Below are positions 34,625 through 42,823 of a stretch of 64,000 nt of DNA, in pieces. Under the pieces are notes generated by a model. The model was not told the DNA's origin, did not search any database, and saw nothing but the letters and a program-made list of their open reading frames with translations. Both the position numbers and the translations under genes were made by a program. The DNA is taken from contig CAZCEC010000022.1 in NCBI GenBank assembly GCA_964497615.1, positions 1-64,000 of the forward strand. Direction: 5' to 3'. How positions within the stretch are numbered: the stretch's first letter is position 1; each line of letters starts with the position of its first letter. The DNA comes from CAZCEC01 sp964497615. Its GTDB lineage: Bacteria > Chloroflexota > Anaerolineae > Anaerolineales > UBA6663.

Positions 34625-36886
34625 ATGACCGTCATTGCAGATCGCCGCCGTTGGGCGGCCGACTATGCGATGCCGCTGGCCACGGGCTTGATGCTGCTCA
34701 TCCTGTCCTATGCCCACCTGTTCGCGCGCCCCTACGTGGGCTTCAGCTATCTGCCTTCAGCGGGGACTGTCGTGCTGGTGTACGTCCCGAGCCAGGACCT
34801 ATTTGCAGGCGACACGATTGTGAGCATCGGTCCGGTGACCATGGACCAGTTCAACGCCGACTTGCGCCGCCAGTTCTTCGAGGACGTGCAGCCGGGCGAG
34901 GTGGTCCCCATTGTCGTTCAGCGCGCGGGCGGACCGGAGACGATCGAGTGGGTGATTCCTGGTCCAACGCGCCGCGAAATCTGGGAGCGCCTGTTCGGCA
35001 ACTGGCTGGCCGGGGTGGCGGTGTTTGGCGCGGCCGCAGTCGGCGCGGTATTCGCTCGGCCGCGAGACCTGCGGCGTCAACTCCTCATCGCCTTCCTGTG
35101 CCTGACCGCCGTCTGGCTGACCGCCAGCGCCGCATCTCCCAGTCATGCCTTGTTCACCCCATTCTTGATGCGGTCGGCAATCTGGCTGACGGTCCCTGTC
35201 GCGGTGCATCTGCACTGGCACATCCCGGCGCCTCTTGCCCGCTTGCCATGGCCTGTGTGGGCCGCGCTATACGGGTTAGCGGCGCTGTGCGCGGTTGCAG
35301 AGTGGTTTCGGGTGCTGCCGCCGCCGCTCTATCAGGCAGCACTGCTCGCTATGCTGCTGATAAGCCTGGGACTGCTGCTGGTTCAGATCGTGCGCCATCC
35401 CAGCCGGCGGCGGCAGGTTGGGCTGTTGGCCCTATTGATGGGCCTCACGATTACGCCCATTTTGGGGGTCGCGTTGGCTCGGTTGATTGGTCTCCGCGTC
35501 AACGCCGCGTACGCCGTGCTATTCATGCTGGCGCTGCCCTATGCCTATGTCGTGGCAATTCTGCTCCGGCAATTGGGCGATATGCAGTTTCGGGTCAACC
35601 AGGCGCTCAGCCGAATGGCGTTCTTCATCCTGCTGGCCACGGTGGGACTGGTGGTAACGCCGCTGGCCAGTGCCTCGACGCAGGACCCGAGCGGGGCTTT
35701 GCTGGTAGGCCTGATGGCGGGCCTGTCAACCGCTATCGTCACCAGCGGTCTGCAACGTCCTTTTGAGCGCTGGTTTCAACGCCGGTTCCTGGGCATGCGG
35801 CTGCCGCCGGACACGGTGCTCGGTGCATACTCGACCCGTATCGCCAGCAGCCTGACCGTCGAGAGCCTTACGGCGTTTCTGGCGCGCGACGTGCTGCCCA
35901 GCCTGCTGGTGCGCGAAGCACTCTTGCTGCAATTGGACGAGCGCGGGCAGGCCGCACCGATTCTGGTCCTCGGCGTGGACGATAGCAACGTGCCCAGCTC
36001 TGCCGATAGAGCCGTGCTAGTGGCTGAGTCCGGCCGGTACCACGCGCCGGAGGGGAGCGCCAGCCTGTCTTGCCCGTGGGTCAGGGTGGCCTTTGCCCTC
36101 CGCGCCAACGAGCAACTCGTGGGTCTGCTGCTCCTGGGCCGGCGCGACCCCGACGACTACTACGATCAGGCTGAACTTGACCAGATTGGCACCCTGGCCC
36201 AGCAGATAGCGGTGGTGCTGAGCCACATCGCGCTGACTCAGCAATTGCGCGACCTGAACCAGCACACCATGAGCGTGAGCGAGGCGGAGCGCGGCAGCCT
36301 GGCGCGCGAACTGCACGATGGCCCGCTGAGCCGCCTATCGCTGCAACTCCAGCGGCTGCCGCCAGACACCCCGGCGGACGTGAGGCAGGGCATCCAGGAG
36401 GTGATCGCCAGCCTGCGACGCACGGCCTCCGGGCTGCGTCCACCCGCCCTGGACTTCGGGCTGCACGCGGCGCTGCGCAGCCTGGCCCTCGACCTGAAGG
36501 CGCGGACGGAGCCGGAGACCGACATCGTGCTGGACGTGCCGCCCAGCGCGGAGCGCTACGATCCCCAGGTGGAACTGCACATATACCGCATTGCCCAGCA
36601 GGCCGGGCACAATGCCACTCGGCATGCGCACGCGCGCACCATCACCATCGCCGGTGAGCTGGCGCCGGGCTGCATTGACCTGACGTTTGGCGACGACGGC
36701 TGGGGCTTCGACACGGGCAAGACACTGGAGCTGGGATGGCTGCTGGGTCAGGGACATTTCGGGCTGGCGGGCATGCACGAACGAGCACGGGCGGTGGGCG
36801 CGCGGCTGGAACTCTTGTCGGCGCCGGGTGCGGGGACACGGGTGCGGGTGAGATGGGAGCAGACCGTGACTTCGGCGCCTGACTAA
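34625..36886 (+). CDS. Orphan membrane sensor histidine kinase with PDZ-like and GAF-like segments
   Basis: A 753-residue kinase. After an N-terminal helix, residues about 45-115 resemble a small PDZ domain outside the membrane (SQDLFAGDTIVSIGPVTMDQ, then PIVVQRAGG). About eight transmembrane helices (120-385) follow, then a GAF-like domain (400-540), HisKA_3 with ARELHDGPLSRLSL (H564) and an HATPase_c domain (GDDGWGFD, GLAGMHERARAVGA). The N box reads QQAGHNATRHA where most relatives have QEAL-NA-KHA, so ATP/Mg binding may be weakened. No response regulator is adjacent. The PDZ/multi-span layout is seen in other unassigned bacterial kinases. Confidence 0.85.
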   Translation: MTVIADRRRWAADYAMPLATGLMLLILSYAHLFARPYVGFSYLPSAGTVVLVYVPSQDLFAGDTIVSIGPVTMDQFNADLRRQFFEDVQPGEVVPIVVQRAGGPETIEWVIPGPTRREIWERLFGNWLAGVAVFGAAAVGAVFARPRDLRRQLLIAFLCLTAVWLTASAASPSHALFTPFLMRSAIWLTVPVAVHLHWHIPAPLARLPWPVWAALYGLAALCAVAEWFRVLPPPLYQAALLAMLLISLGLLLVQIVRHPSRRRQVGLLALLMGLTITPILGVALARLIGLRVNAAYAVLFMLALPYAYVVAILLRQLGDMQFRVNQALSRMAFFILLATVGLVVTPLASASTQDPSGALLVGLMAGLSTAIVTSGLQRPFERWFQRRFLGMRLPPDTVLGAYSTRIASSLTVESLTAFLARDVLPSLLVREALLLQLDERGQAAPILVLGVDDSNVPSSADRAVLVAESGRYHAPEGSASLSCPWVRVAFALRANEQLVGLLLLGRRDPDDYYDQAELDQIGTLAQQIAVVLSHIALTQQLRDLNQHTMSVSEAERGSLARELHDGPLSRLSLQLQRLPPDTPADVRQGIQEVIASLRRTASGLRPPALDFGLHAALRSLALDLKARTEPETDIVLDVPPSAERYDPQVELHIYRIAQQAGHNATRHAHARTITIAGELAPGCIDLTFGDDGWGFDTGKTLELGWLLGQGHFGLAGMHERARAVGARLELLSAPGAGTRVRVRWEQTVTSAPD

Positions 36887-37003
36887 GGCTGAAAACTGGA
36901 GGACACTTGGGGGCGCGGCGAATGGGGCCTGGGCATGGATTTGCGCCGCGATGGCAAAGCATGCTAAAACGGTAAACAACGACCGAATTGCCAGGAGGCA
37001 GCC

Positions 37004-37489
37004 ATGCATCTCGAAGGCACTGTAACCATCAACGCCAACCGGGCGCGCGTTTGGGACTTTCTAACCGACCCCCATCAGGTGAGCCAGTGCGCGCCAGGGG
37101 TGGAATCGGTTGAGATCGTCGAGCCGGACAAGAAGTTCCGCGCCATCGCAGCGGTGGGGTTCGGCTCAGTGAAGGCGCGTTTCGCGGGCGATGTGGAATG
37201 GCTGGAACTGGAAGCGCCTGATCGCGCCAAGATGAAGGCGCACGGCAACGCGCCCGGCAGCGCGGCCGATGTGGTGAGCGAAATGAAGCTGAGCGACGGA
37301 CCTAACGGGGGCACGCAGCTCAACTGGACCGCCGATGTGACCATCGTCGGCCAACTGGCCGGGCTGGCGGCGCGGCTGATGGGGACCGTGTCTCAGAAGC
37401 TGACGGCGGCGTTCTTCGACTGCGTGCGCAAGAAGATCGAGGCGGCGCCGAGCCAGGCGCCAGCCGCAGCAGCAGAGCCGAGCGCCTAA
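37004..37489 (+). CDS. coxG: CoxG-like SRPBCC protein of the molybdenum hydroxylase cluster
   Basis: A 161-residue protein with the CoxG pattern: an N-terminal strand HLEGTVTINANRARVWDFL, then CAPGVESVEI, followed by KARFAGDVEWLELEAPDR and a C-terminal amphipathic helix (GLAARLMGTVSQKLTAAFFDC), ending in an Ala/Pro tail. CoxG proteins have a lipid-transfer-like (SRPBCC/START) fold and in CO oxidisers help attach CO dehydrogenase to the membrane or handle quinone. A strong AGGAGG precedes ATG 37004. Confidence 0.9.
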   Translation: MHLEGTVTINANRARVWDFLTDPHQVSQCAPGVESVEIVEPDKKFRAIAAVGFGSVKARFAGDVEWLELEAPDRAKMKAHGNAPGSAADVVSEMKLSDGPNGGTQLNWTADVTIVGQLAGLAARLMGTVSQKLTAAFFDCVRKKIEAAPSQAPAAAAEPSA

Positions 37490-37535
37490 CGGCGGCGTGG
37501 TGCGCGGCATGTCTTCGGCTGATAGTCGTTCGTCG

Positions 37536-37626
37536 CCGGCCGCAGGTACACCCGCTGGCGGGATCGGTCGAGGGTGCGCCCCCTGGCTGGGCCGGTCGCA
37601 GGCACGCCCCCCTGCGGGTTCAGTCG
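37536..37626. repeat. Two copies of a 35-bp imperfect direct repeat
   Basis: Copy 1 (37536-37570) and copy 2 (37592-37626) begin CCGGYCGCAGG, continue with YACRCCC, and end with a TGSCGGG-type core and a final GTCG. Each is internally palindromic around the GCAGG/CCTGC-like core. They lie between coxG and the molybdopterin-protein gene and look like dispersed intergenic (REP-type) repeats. Confidence 0.55.
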
Positions 37627-37639
37627 CCCTCGGTCCAGC

Positions 37640-38656
37640 ATGAAATTCGGCCCCGTCCCCCTCGCCCAGGCCGCGGGCAAAATCCTTGGCCACAACATCG
37701 CCGGGGCGGACGGCAGGCGGCTCCTGCGCAAGGGCCGGCCCTTGACGCCAGACGATGTGGCAGCACTGAGTGCGCTGGGGCGGCAGTCGGTGTACGTGGC
37801 CGAGCTTGAGCCGGGGGATGTCAACGAGAATGACGCCGCCCGGCGGGTGGCGCGGGCCCTGGCAGGCGAAGGGCTGAGACTGCCGGGGGCCGCCTCAGGG
37901 CGGGCGAATGCGCTGGCGGCGCGGCTGGGCATCCTGCGCGTGGACGCGGAGCGTCTGGCGCGCTTGAACACTGGCGACGGGCTGACGGTGGCAACCCTGT
38001 CAGCGCACACACCCGTGCGGCCGGGGCAGATCGCCGCCACAGTCAAAATTATCCCGTTTGCAGTCCCGGAAGCTGTCGTGACCACAGCCGAGGCGATCGC
38101 CGCTGAGGGCAGCCCCCTGCTCCGGGTGGATGCGCTACCGCCGCGCGCCGTGAGTCTCGTGTTCTCCGGCTCGCCCGCCCTGCGCGAGCGCCTGACCGCC
38201 GACTTCGCGCCGCTGACCGACCGGCTGGAGGCGCTGGGCGCGCGTATCGCCAGCGTGGACTTTGTGCCGCTGGAGGACGAGACGGGCGAAGCGCAGTTGG
38301 CCCGCCTGCTGGGTCAGCGCCGCGACGAGGGGAGCGACCTGATCGTGCTGGCCGGAGAGACGGCCATTATGGATCAGCACGATATTGTGCCACGGGCAGT
38401 GGAACGGGCGGGCGGGCACGTGGAGGCCCTGGGCGCGCCGGTGGACCCTGGCAACCTGCTGATGGTGGCCTACCTGGGTGCAGCGGCGGTGGTGGGGGCG
38501 CCCGGCTGTGCCCGCAGCCGCAAGATCAATATCGTGGACTGGGTGCTGCCCCGCCTGCTGGCGGGGGACCGGCTGACGCGGGCGGACATCAACGCGCTGG
38601 GGCATGGGGGACTGCTGGAAGAGGCGCCAGAGCGCCCTATGCCGAGGGAAGGCTGA
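37640..38656 (+). CDS. Molybdopterin-binding (MoeA/MogA-domain) protein
   Basis: A 338-residue protein starting MKFGPVPLAQAAGKILGHNI and LLRKGRPLTPDDVAAL, the N-terminal pattern of MoeA-like proteins that accompany molybdenum hydroxylases. It ends with a MoCF_biosynth-like domain (LIVLAGETAIMDQHDIVPRA, then GAPVDPGNLLMVAYLGAAAV and GCARSRKINIVDWVLPRLL). It probably supplies or checks molybdenum cofactor for the CoxL-type enzyme downstream. ATG 37640 was chosen because it restores the conserved N-terminus. No strong ribosome binding site is visible. Confidence 0.85.
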   Translation: MKFGPVPLAQAAGKILGHNIAGADGRRLLRKGRPLTPDDVAALSALGRQSVYVAELEPGDVNENDAARRVARALAGEGLRLPGAASGRANALAARLGILRVDAERLARLNTGDGLTVATLSAHTPVRPGQIAATVKIIPFAVPEAVVTTAEAIAAEGSPLLRVDALPPRAVSLVFSGSPALRERLTADFAPLTDRLEALGARIASVDFVPLEDETGEAQLARLLGQRRDEGSDLIVLAGETAIMDQHDIVPRAVERAGGHVEALGAPVDPGNLLMVAYLGAAAVVGAPGCARSRKINIVDWVLPRLLAGDRLTRADINALGHGGLLEEAPERPMPREG

Positions 38657-38674
38657 ACCACTGGGGCCCTTAAT

Positions 38675-38703
38675 TTGACTTCCCCGCCCCACTTAGCTAT
38701 ATT
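38675..38703 (+). promoter_or_regulatory. Near-consensus sigma-70-type promoter upstream of the cox leader
   Basis: TTGACT at 38675-38680 and TATATT at 38698-38703 are separated by exactly 17 bases. Transcription would begin near 38709-38711, about 225 bases before coxS, giving a long leader. It is the best promoter match seen in this window. Confidence 0.75.
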
Positions 38704-38708
38704 TTGAG

Positions 38709-38846
38709 GCGGTCGAAAGCACCGAAACAGTGAGGGCCGAATGGCGCGCATGGTCAGCCAAAATGTGGGCTTGGCGGAGCGTGGAGCTTGTGAGCTCCAG
38801 CTTTGTGCTGGCCTGGGCGTGTGCCAGACCTGACCACGGTTTATCC
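38709..38846 (+). ncRNA. Structured leader RNA upstream of coxS, candidate riboswitch of unassigned class
   Basis: Between the promoter and an intrinsic terminator the sequence folds by eye into a closed multi-helix domain. An outer helix pairs TGGTCAG (38751-38757) with CTGACCA (38830-38836). Inside are GGAGCT-TGTG-AGCTCC (38783-38798) and CCAGC-TTTGT-GCTGG (38797-38811), which share two bases and so compete. A GGTC-GAAA-G(C)ACC hairpin lies at 38711-38723. CTCCAGC occurs at 38795-38801 and again as the terminator 5' arm (38849-38855), so the upstream copy could pair with the terminator 3' arm and prevent termination. I could not match it to a riboswitch class I remember, including Moco, cobalamin and GEMM. 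A separate small RNA is the alternative. Confidence 0.5.
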
Positions 38847-38882
38847 AACTCCAGCAGCCCGATAGGGCGCTGGAGTTTTTTG
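38847..38882 (+). terminator. Perfect intrinsic terminator before coxS
   Basis: AACTCCAGC (38847-38855) pairs with GCTGGAGTT (38869-38877), continued by an inner GCCC-GATA-GGGC stem, followed by a run of T from 38876 to 38881. It lies 53 bases before coxS on the same strand and after no gene end, as expected for attenuation by the leader. Confidence 0.85.
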
Positions 38883-38934
38883 TTCCCCAAAGGCCAGTCG
38901 TACTGGCACACCCGCCCGACAAAGGAGGTCCGGA

Positions 38935-39402
38935 ATGAAACAATCCGTAACGATTACCGTGAATGGGAGGGCGCACACCCAGGAGGTGGAGCCCCGCCTA
39001 CTGCTGGTGGATTTTATTCGGGAGGGGGTGGGGCTCACCGGCACCAATATCGGCTGCGACACCAGCCAGTGCGGGGCCTGTACGGTTCACATGGACGGCG
39101 TCGCGGTCAAATCGTGCACGGTGCTGGTCGTGCAGGCGGACGGGAGCAGTATCACCACCATCGAAGGGCTGGCGAAAGACGGCCAACTGCACCCGATGCA
39201 GCACAGCTTCTGGGAAAAGCACGGATTGCAGTGCGGGTTCTGCACGCCGGGCATGATCATGGCCGCCACCGACCTGCTCCAGCGTAACCCCCACCCCACG
39301 GAGGATGAGATCCGGCACGGGCTGGAAGGCAACCTGTGCCGCTGCACGGGCTATCACAACATCGTCGCCGCGGTCAAGCATGCCGCCGAAGCGGGCGGGT
39401 AG
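38935..39402 (+). CDS. coxS: CoxS-type [2Fe-2S] small subunit of a molybdenum hydroxylase
   Basis: A 155-residue protein with two [2Fe-2S] domains: the plant-ferredoxin-like cluster ligands C41, C46, C49 and C61 (GCDTSQCGACTV) and the alpha-helical cluster C100, C103, C135 and C137 (CGFCTPG, CRCTGYHNIV). It relays electrons from the molybdenum site to FAD in the CoxM subunit. AAAGGAGG precedes ATG 38935. The order S-L-M is that of form II enzymes. Confidence 0.97.
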   Translation: MKQSVTITVNGRAHTQEVEPRLLLVDFIREGVGLTGTNIGCDTSQCGACTVHMDGVAVKSCTVLVVQADGSSITTIEGLAKDGQLHPMQHSFWEKHGLQCGFCTPGMIMAATDLLQRNPHPTEDEIRHGLEGNLCRCTGYHNIVAAVKHAAEAGG

Positions 39403-39411
39403 GAGGCCGAA

Positions 39412-41778
39412 ATGTCTGTCAAAGCCTTTGGAGCCAGCATTAAGCGCAAGGAAGACCCGCGCCTGATCACCGGCGAGGGCAAGTACCTGGACGACTTGAG
39501 CGCGCCGGGGATGCTGCACGCCGCCATCCTGCGCAGCCCGTACGCGCACGCCCGCATCAAGAACATCAACACCGAGAAGGCCGCGGCGGCGCCGGGTGTG
39601 GTGGGCGTCTTTACCGGGCATGATTTCAAAGACCTGAATGCCCTTCCCTGCGCGTGGCAGGCCGACGCGGGGCGCACGCCCAACCATCTGAACACGCCGC
39701 GCGCATTGGAGATGGACAGGGTGACGTTCACCGGCGCCGGCATCGCCGTGGTTGTGGCCGAGAGCCGCTACCAGGCCGAGGATGCCCTGCACCTGATCGA
39801 GGTGGACTATGAGCCGCTGCCTACGGTGGTGGATGCCAAGAAAGCCACCGAGGCCGGCGCGCCGCAACTGCACGAGAACGCCGCCAACAACATCTGCTTC
39901 GACTGGCAGTGCGGCGACAAGGACGGCGCCGACGCCGCGCTGAGTGGAGCGGAGGTGGTGGTCCGCCAATCGGTCGTCAACCAGCGGCTCATCCCCAACT
40001 CGATGGAAACGCGCGGCTGCCTGGCCGTGTACTCGCCGATGTCGGAAGAGTACACGGTGTACATGACGTCGCAGGCGCCCCACGTGATGCGCTTGCTGAT
40101 GACGGCCTTTGTCTTTGGCATCCCCGAGCACAAGATGCGCGTCGTCTCGCCGCAGATCGGCGGCGGTTTCGGCAGCAAGATTTTCCTGTATCCGGAGTAC
40201 GTGCTGGTGACGGCGCTGTCTAAGAGGGTGGGCCGGCCGGTGAAGTGGCAGGAGACCCGCCGCGAGAACTACGTCGCCACCACGCATGGCCGCGATCACG
40301 TGACCGACATCGAGGTGGGCGCCAAGAAGGATGGGACGATCACGGCGCTGAAGGTGAAGACTTACGCCAACATGGGCGGCATCCTGTCCACCATCGCGCC
40401 CGGCATCCCCACTACCCTGTACGGGCGGCTGCTCAGCGGCGCGTACAAGATCCCCCACATCTACTGCAACGTGGTCGGCACGTACACCAACACCAGCATG
40501 GTGGATGCCTATCGCGGTGCGGGCCGGCCCGAGGCCACCTACGTGGTGGAACGAGCCGTTGACTTGGTGGCGCGAGAACTGGGCATGGACCCGGCCGAGA
40601 TCCGGCGCAAGAACTTCATCCAGCCGGCGGACTTCCCCTATGACCCGGTGGGCATTCTCTCCGGGTTGAAGTACGACAGCGGCGATTACGAGAAGGCGCT
40701 CGACCTGGCGCTGGACAAGGCCGGTTACGCCGGCCTGCGGAAGGAGCAGGAGGCCGCGCGCAAGGAAGGTCGCTACCTGGGCATCGGGATATCGTCGTAT
40801 ATCGAAATCTGCGGTGTCGCGCCATCGGCCTGGATTGGTCTGCCGGGCCAGGGCTGGGGCGCGGGCCTGTGGGAGAGCGCCAACGTGCGCGTCCACCTGA
40901 CCGGCAAGGTGGTGGTGACCACAGGCTCGCAGTCGCACGGTCAGGGGCTGGAGACCACATTCGCGCAGATCGTGGCAGACGAGTTGGGCGTCTCAGTGGA
41001 TGATGTGCTCATTCAACATAGCGACACCCAGGGTACGCCGTTTGGCTACGGCACGTATGGCAGCCGCAGCACGGCGGTAGGCGGCATAGCCCTTTACAAC
41101 AGCCTCCAGCGCGTGAAGGACAAGGCCCGCCGGCTGGCTGCCCACCTGTTGGAAGCCGATCCGGACGACGTGGTGTTTGAAGGCGGCAAGGCCTATGTGA
41201 AAGGCTCCCCCGACAAGGCCAAGACGATTGGCGACCTGGCGGCGCAAGCGGCGCTGGGCTACAGCCTGCCGCGCGGCATGGAGCCATTCCTGGACGACAC
41301 CGCCTACTATGACCCGCCGAACTGCACCTATCCCTTCGGCACGCACATCGCCGTGGTGGAGATCAACAAGGACACCGGTCAGGTGGCCCTCAAGCGCTAC
41401 ATTGCGGTGGACGACGTAGGGCGGCAGATCAACCCGATGATCGTGGACGGGCAGATCCACGGCGGCATCACGCAGGGCGTAGCACAGGCCCTGTGGGAGG
41501 GTGCGGTGTACGACGACAACGGGCAACTGCTGACCGGTTCGATGATGGACTATGCCGTGCCCAAGGCCAGCTATCTGCCCTCGTATGAACTCGGGCACAC
41601 GGAGACGCCCAGCCCGGTCAATCCGCTGGGCGTCAAGGGCGCTGGCGAGACCGGCTCAATTGCGTCGACTCCAGCCGCCGTCAACGCCGTGATGGATGCC
41701 CTGGCGCCGCTGGGGATCCGCCACATCGACATGCCGCTGACGCCCGAGCGCGTGTGGCGGGCCATGAAGGGAGCTTGA
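39412..41778 (+). CDS. coxL: Form II CO-dehydrogenase-like molybdenum hydroxylase large subunit
   Basis: A 788-residue catalytic subunit of the xanthine oxidase family. Cofactor motifs include IGGGFGSKIF and the active-site glutamate in GAGETGS (E746). The loop over the active site reads AYRGAGR (366-372), which marks the form II (BMS) group, and not AYXCSFR of proven form I CO dehydrogenases, which carries the copper-binding cysteine. CO oxidation is therefore uncertain; purines, aldehydes or aromatic N-heterocycles are alternatives. It starts ten bases after coxS. Confidence 0.95.
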   Translation: MSVKAFGASIKRKEDPRLITGEGKYLDDLSAPGMLHAAILRSPYAHARIKNINTEKAAAAPGVVGVFTGHDFKDLNALPCAWQADAGRTPNHLNTPRALEMDRVTFTGAGIAVVVAESRYQAEDALHLIEVDYEPLPTVVDAKKATEAGAPQLHENAANNICFDWQCGDKDGADAALSGAEVVVRQSVVNQRLIPNSMETRGCLAVYSPMSEEYTVYMTSQAPHVMRLLMTAFVFGIPEHKMRVVSPQIGGGFGSKIFLYPEYVLVTALSKRVGRPVKWQETRRENYVATTHGRDHVTDIEVGAKKDGTITALKVKTYANMGGILSTIAPGIPTTLYGRLLSGAYKIPHIYCNVVGTYTNTSMVDAYRGAGRPEATYVVERAVDLVARELGMDPAEIRRKNFIQPADFPYDPVGILSGLKYDSGDYEKALDLALDKAGYAGLRKEQEAARKEGRYLGIGISSYIEICGVAPSAWIGLPGQGWGAGLWESANVRVHLTGKVVVTTGSQSHGQGLETTFAQIVADELGVSVDDVLIQHSDTQGTPFGYGTYGSRSTAVGGIALYNSLQRVKDKARRLAAHLLEADPDDVVFEGGKAYVKGSPDKAKTIGDLAAQAALGYSLPRGMEPFLDDTAYYDPPNCTYPFGTHIAVVEINKDTGQVALKRYIAVDDVGRQINPMIVDGQIHGGITQGVAQALWEGAVYDDNGQLLTGSMMDYAVPKASYLPSYELGHTETPSPVNPLGVKGAGETGSIASTPAAVNAVMDALAPLGIRHIDMPLTPERVWRAMKGA

Positions 41779-41781
41779 GCT

Positions 41782-42648
41782 ATGTATTCCGCGAACTTCG
41801 ACTACTACCGCGCCAACAGCGTGGCTGAGGCCGTGAGCCTGCTCAGCGCCCATCCCGGCGCCAAACTGCTGGCGGGCGGCCACAGCCTGCTCCCGCAAAT
41901 GAAGCTGCGCGTGGCCCAGCCCCCTGCCCTAATCGACCTCGGCCGGGTGGATGAGCTGAAGGGCATCACCCACGCCGACGGCAAGCTCCACATCGGCGCC
42001 ATGACCACGCACAACACCGTTGCCACCTCCGACCTGGTGAAGGAGCACTGCGCCGTGCTGGCCCACACCGCCGGACTCATCGGCGACCAGCAAGTGCGCA
42101 ACCGCGGCACCATCGGCGGCTCGCTGGCCCACGCCGACCCGGCCGCCGACCTGCCCACCGTGCTGATGGCGCTGGGCGGCACCCTGACCGCCGTCGGGCC
42201 CAACGGCAGCCGCGAACTGGCGTGCATGGACTTCTGCACCGACCTATTCACCACGATGCTGCACGACGATGAAGTGCTGACGCGCATAAGCGTGCCAGCC
42301 TATGGCACGTCGGCCGGTGGCGCCTACAAGAAGCACGAGCATCCGGCCTCCGGCTATGCCGTGGTGGGCGTAGCGGCGATGGTCATGGTCGCCGACGGCA
42401 AGTGCAGCGGCGCCCGCATCGCCGTGGGCGGCGCGTCGGCCAAGCCCGCACCTGCGCCCGCCGCCGAGGACGCGCTGATGGGCAAGGCACTGGACGAAGC
42501 CACTATTGCCGCCGCGGCCGCGCTGGTCGCCGAGGCCGTTGTAGACCCCATCGGCGATCACTATGCCTCCGCCGAGTACCGCATCCACCTGGCGACGGTG
42601 CTGGCAAAGAAGGCCATCACCAAGGCAGCCAAGAAGGCAGGGGCCTGA
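41782..42648 (+). CDS. coxM: CoxM-type FAD-binding medium subunit
   Basis: A 288-residue protein of the FAD_binding_5/CO_deh_flav_C family: AGGHSLLPQMKLR near residue 33 and TIGGSLAHADPAADLP near 111 bind FAD. The C-terminal domain contains KKHEHPASGYAVVGVAAMV. It takes electrons from the [2Fe-2S] subunit to the external acceptor. It starts three bases after coxL. A terminator follows, so coxS-L-M may form a discrete mRNA. Confidence 0.96.
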   Translation: MYSANFDYYRANSVAEAVSLLSAHPGAKLLAGGHSLLPQMKLRVAQPPALIDLGRVDELKGITHADGKLHIGAMTTHNTVATSDLVKEHCAVLAHTAGLIGDQQVRNRGTIGGSLAHADPAADLPTVLMALGGTLTAVGPNGSRELACMDFCTDLFTTMLHDDEVLTRISVPAYGTSAGGAYKKHEHPASGYAVVGVAAMVMVADGKCSGARIAVGGASAKPAPAPAAEDALMGKALDEATIAAAAALVAEAVVDPIGDHYASAEYRIHLATVLAKKAITKAAKKAGA

Positions 42649-42765
42649 CGCGCGATCTGCCGTCCTGAGCCCGTCTCCCGCCCTATCGCCGTCACGCCAA
42701 GGCGGCGCGCAAAGGACATCGACGGCGTCTCAACGGGCGCTCTGACTGGCGCAGAGATACACAAC

Positions 42766-42804
42766 ACGGAGGCCTCTTCGGCGACGAGGGGGCCTCCGTC
42801 TTTA
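42766..42804 (+). terminator. Intrinsic terminator between coxM and the MFS gene
   Basis: ACGGAGGCC (42766-42774) pairs perfectly with GGCCTCCGT (42791-42799), loop of 16, followed by CTTTA. It may end the coxSLM mRNA or attenuate the MFS gene starting 20 bases later. Confidence 0.7.
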
Positions 42805-42823
42805 TGGGACGAGCGTTTGAACG

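Noticed and set aside
37536..37626. Short CRISPR array
   Set aside because: Only two degenerate copies, no constant spacer length series and no cas genes.
38709..38882. Moco, cobalamin or c-di-GMP riboswitch, or SRP RNA
   Set aside because: Leader architecture fits a riboswitch, but the conserved cores that I remember for these classes were not found; left unassigned.
38998..40938. Long open frame antisense to coxL (and similar long frames antisense to the large helicase, the double ABC ATPase and ccmF)
   Set aside because: High G+C makes long shadow frames common; the sense frames have clear family motifs and the antisense ones have none.
39412..41778. True form I CO dehydrogenase
   Set aside because: The active-site loop is AYRGAGR, not AYXCSFR, and gene order is S-L-M, so a form I call is not supported.
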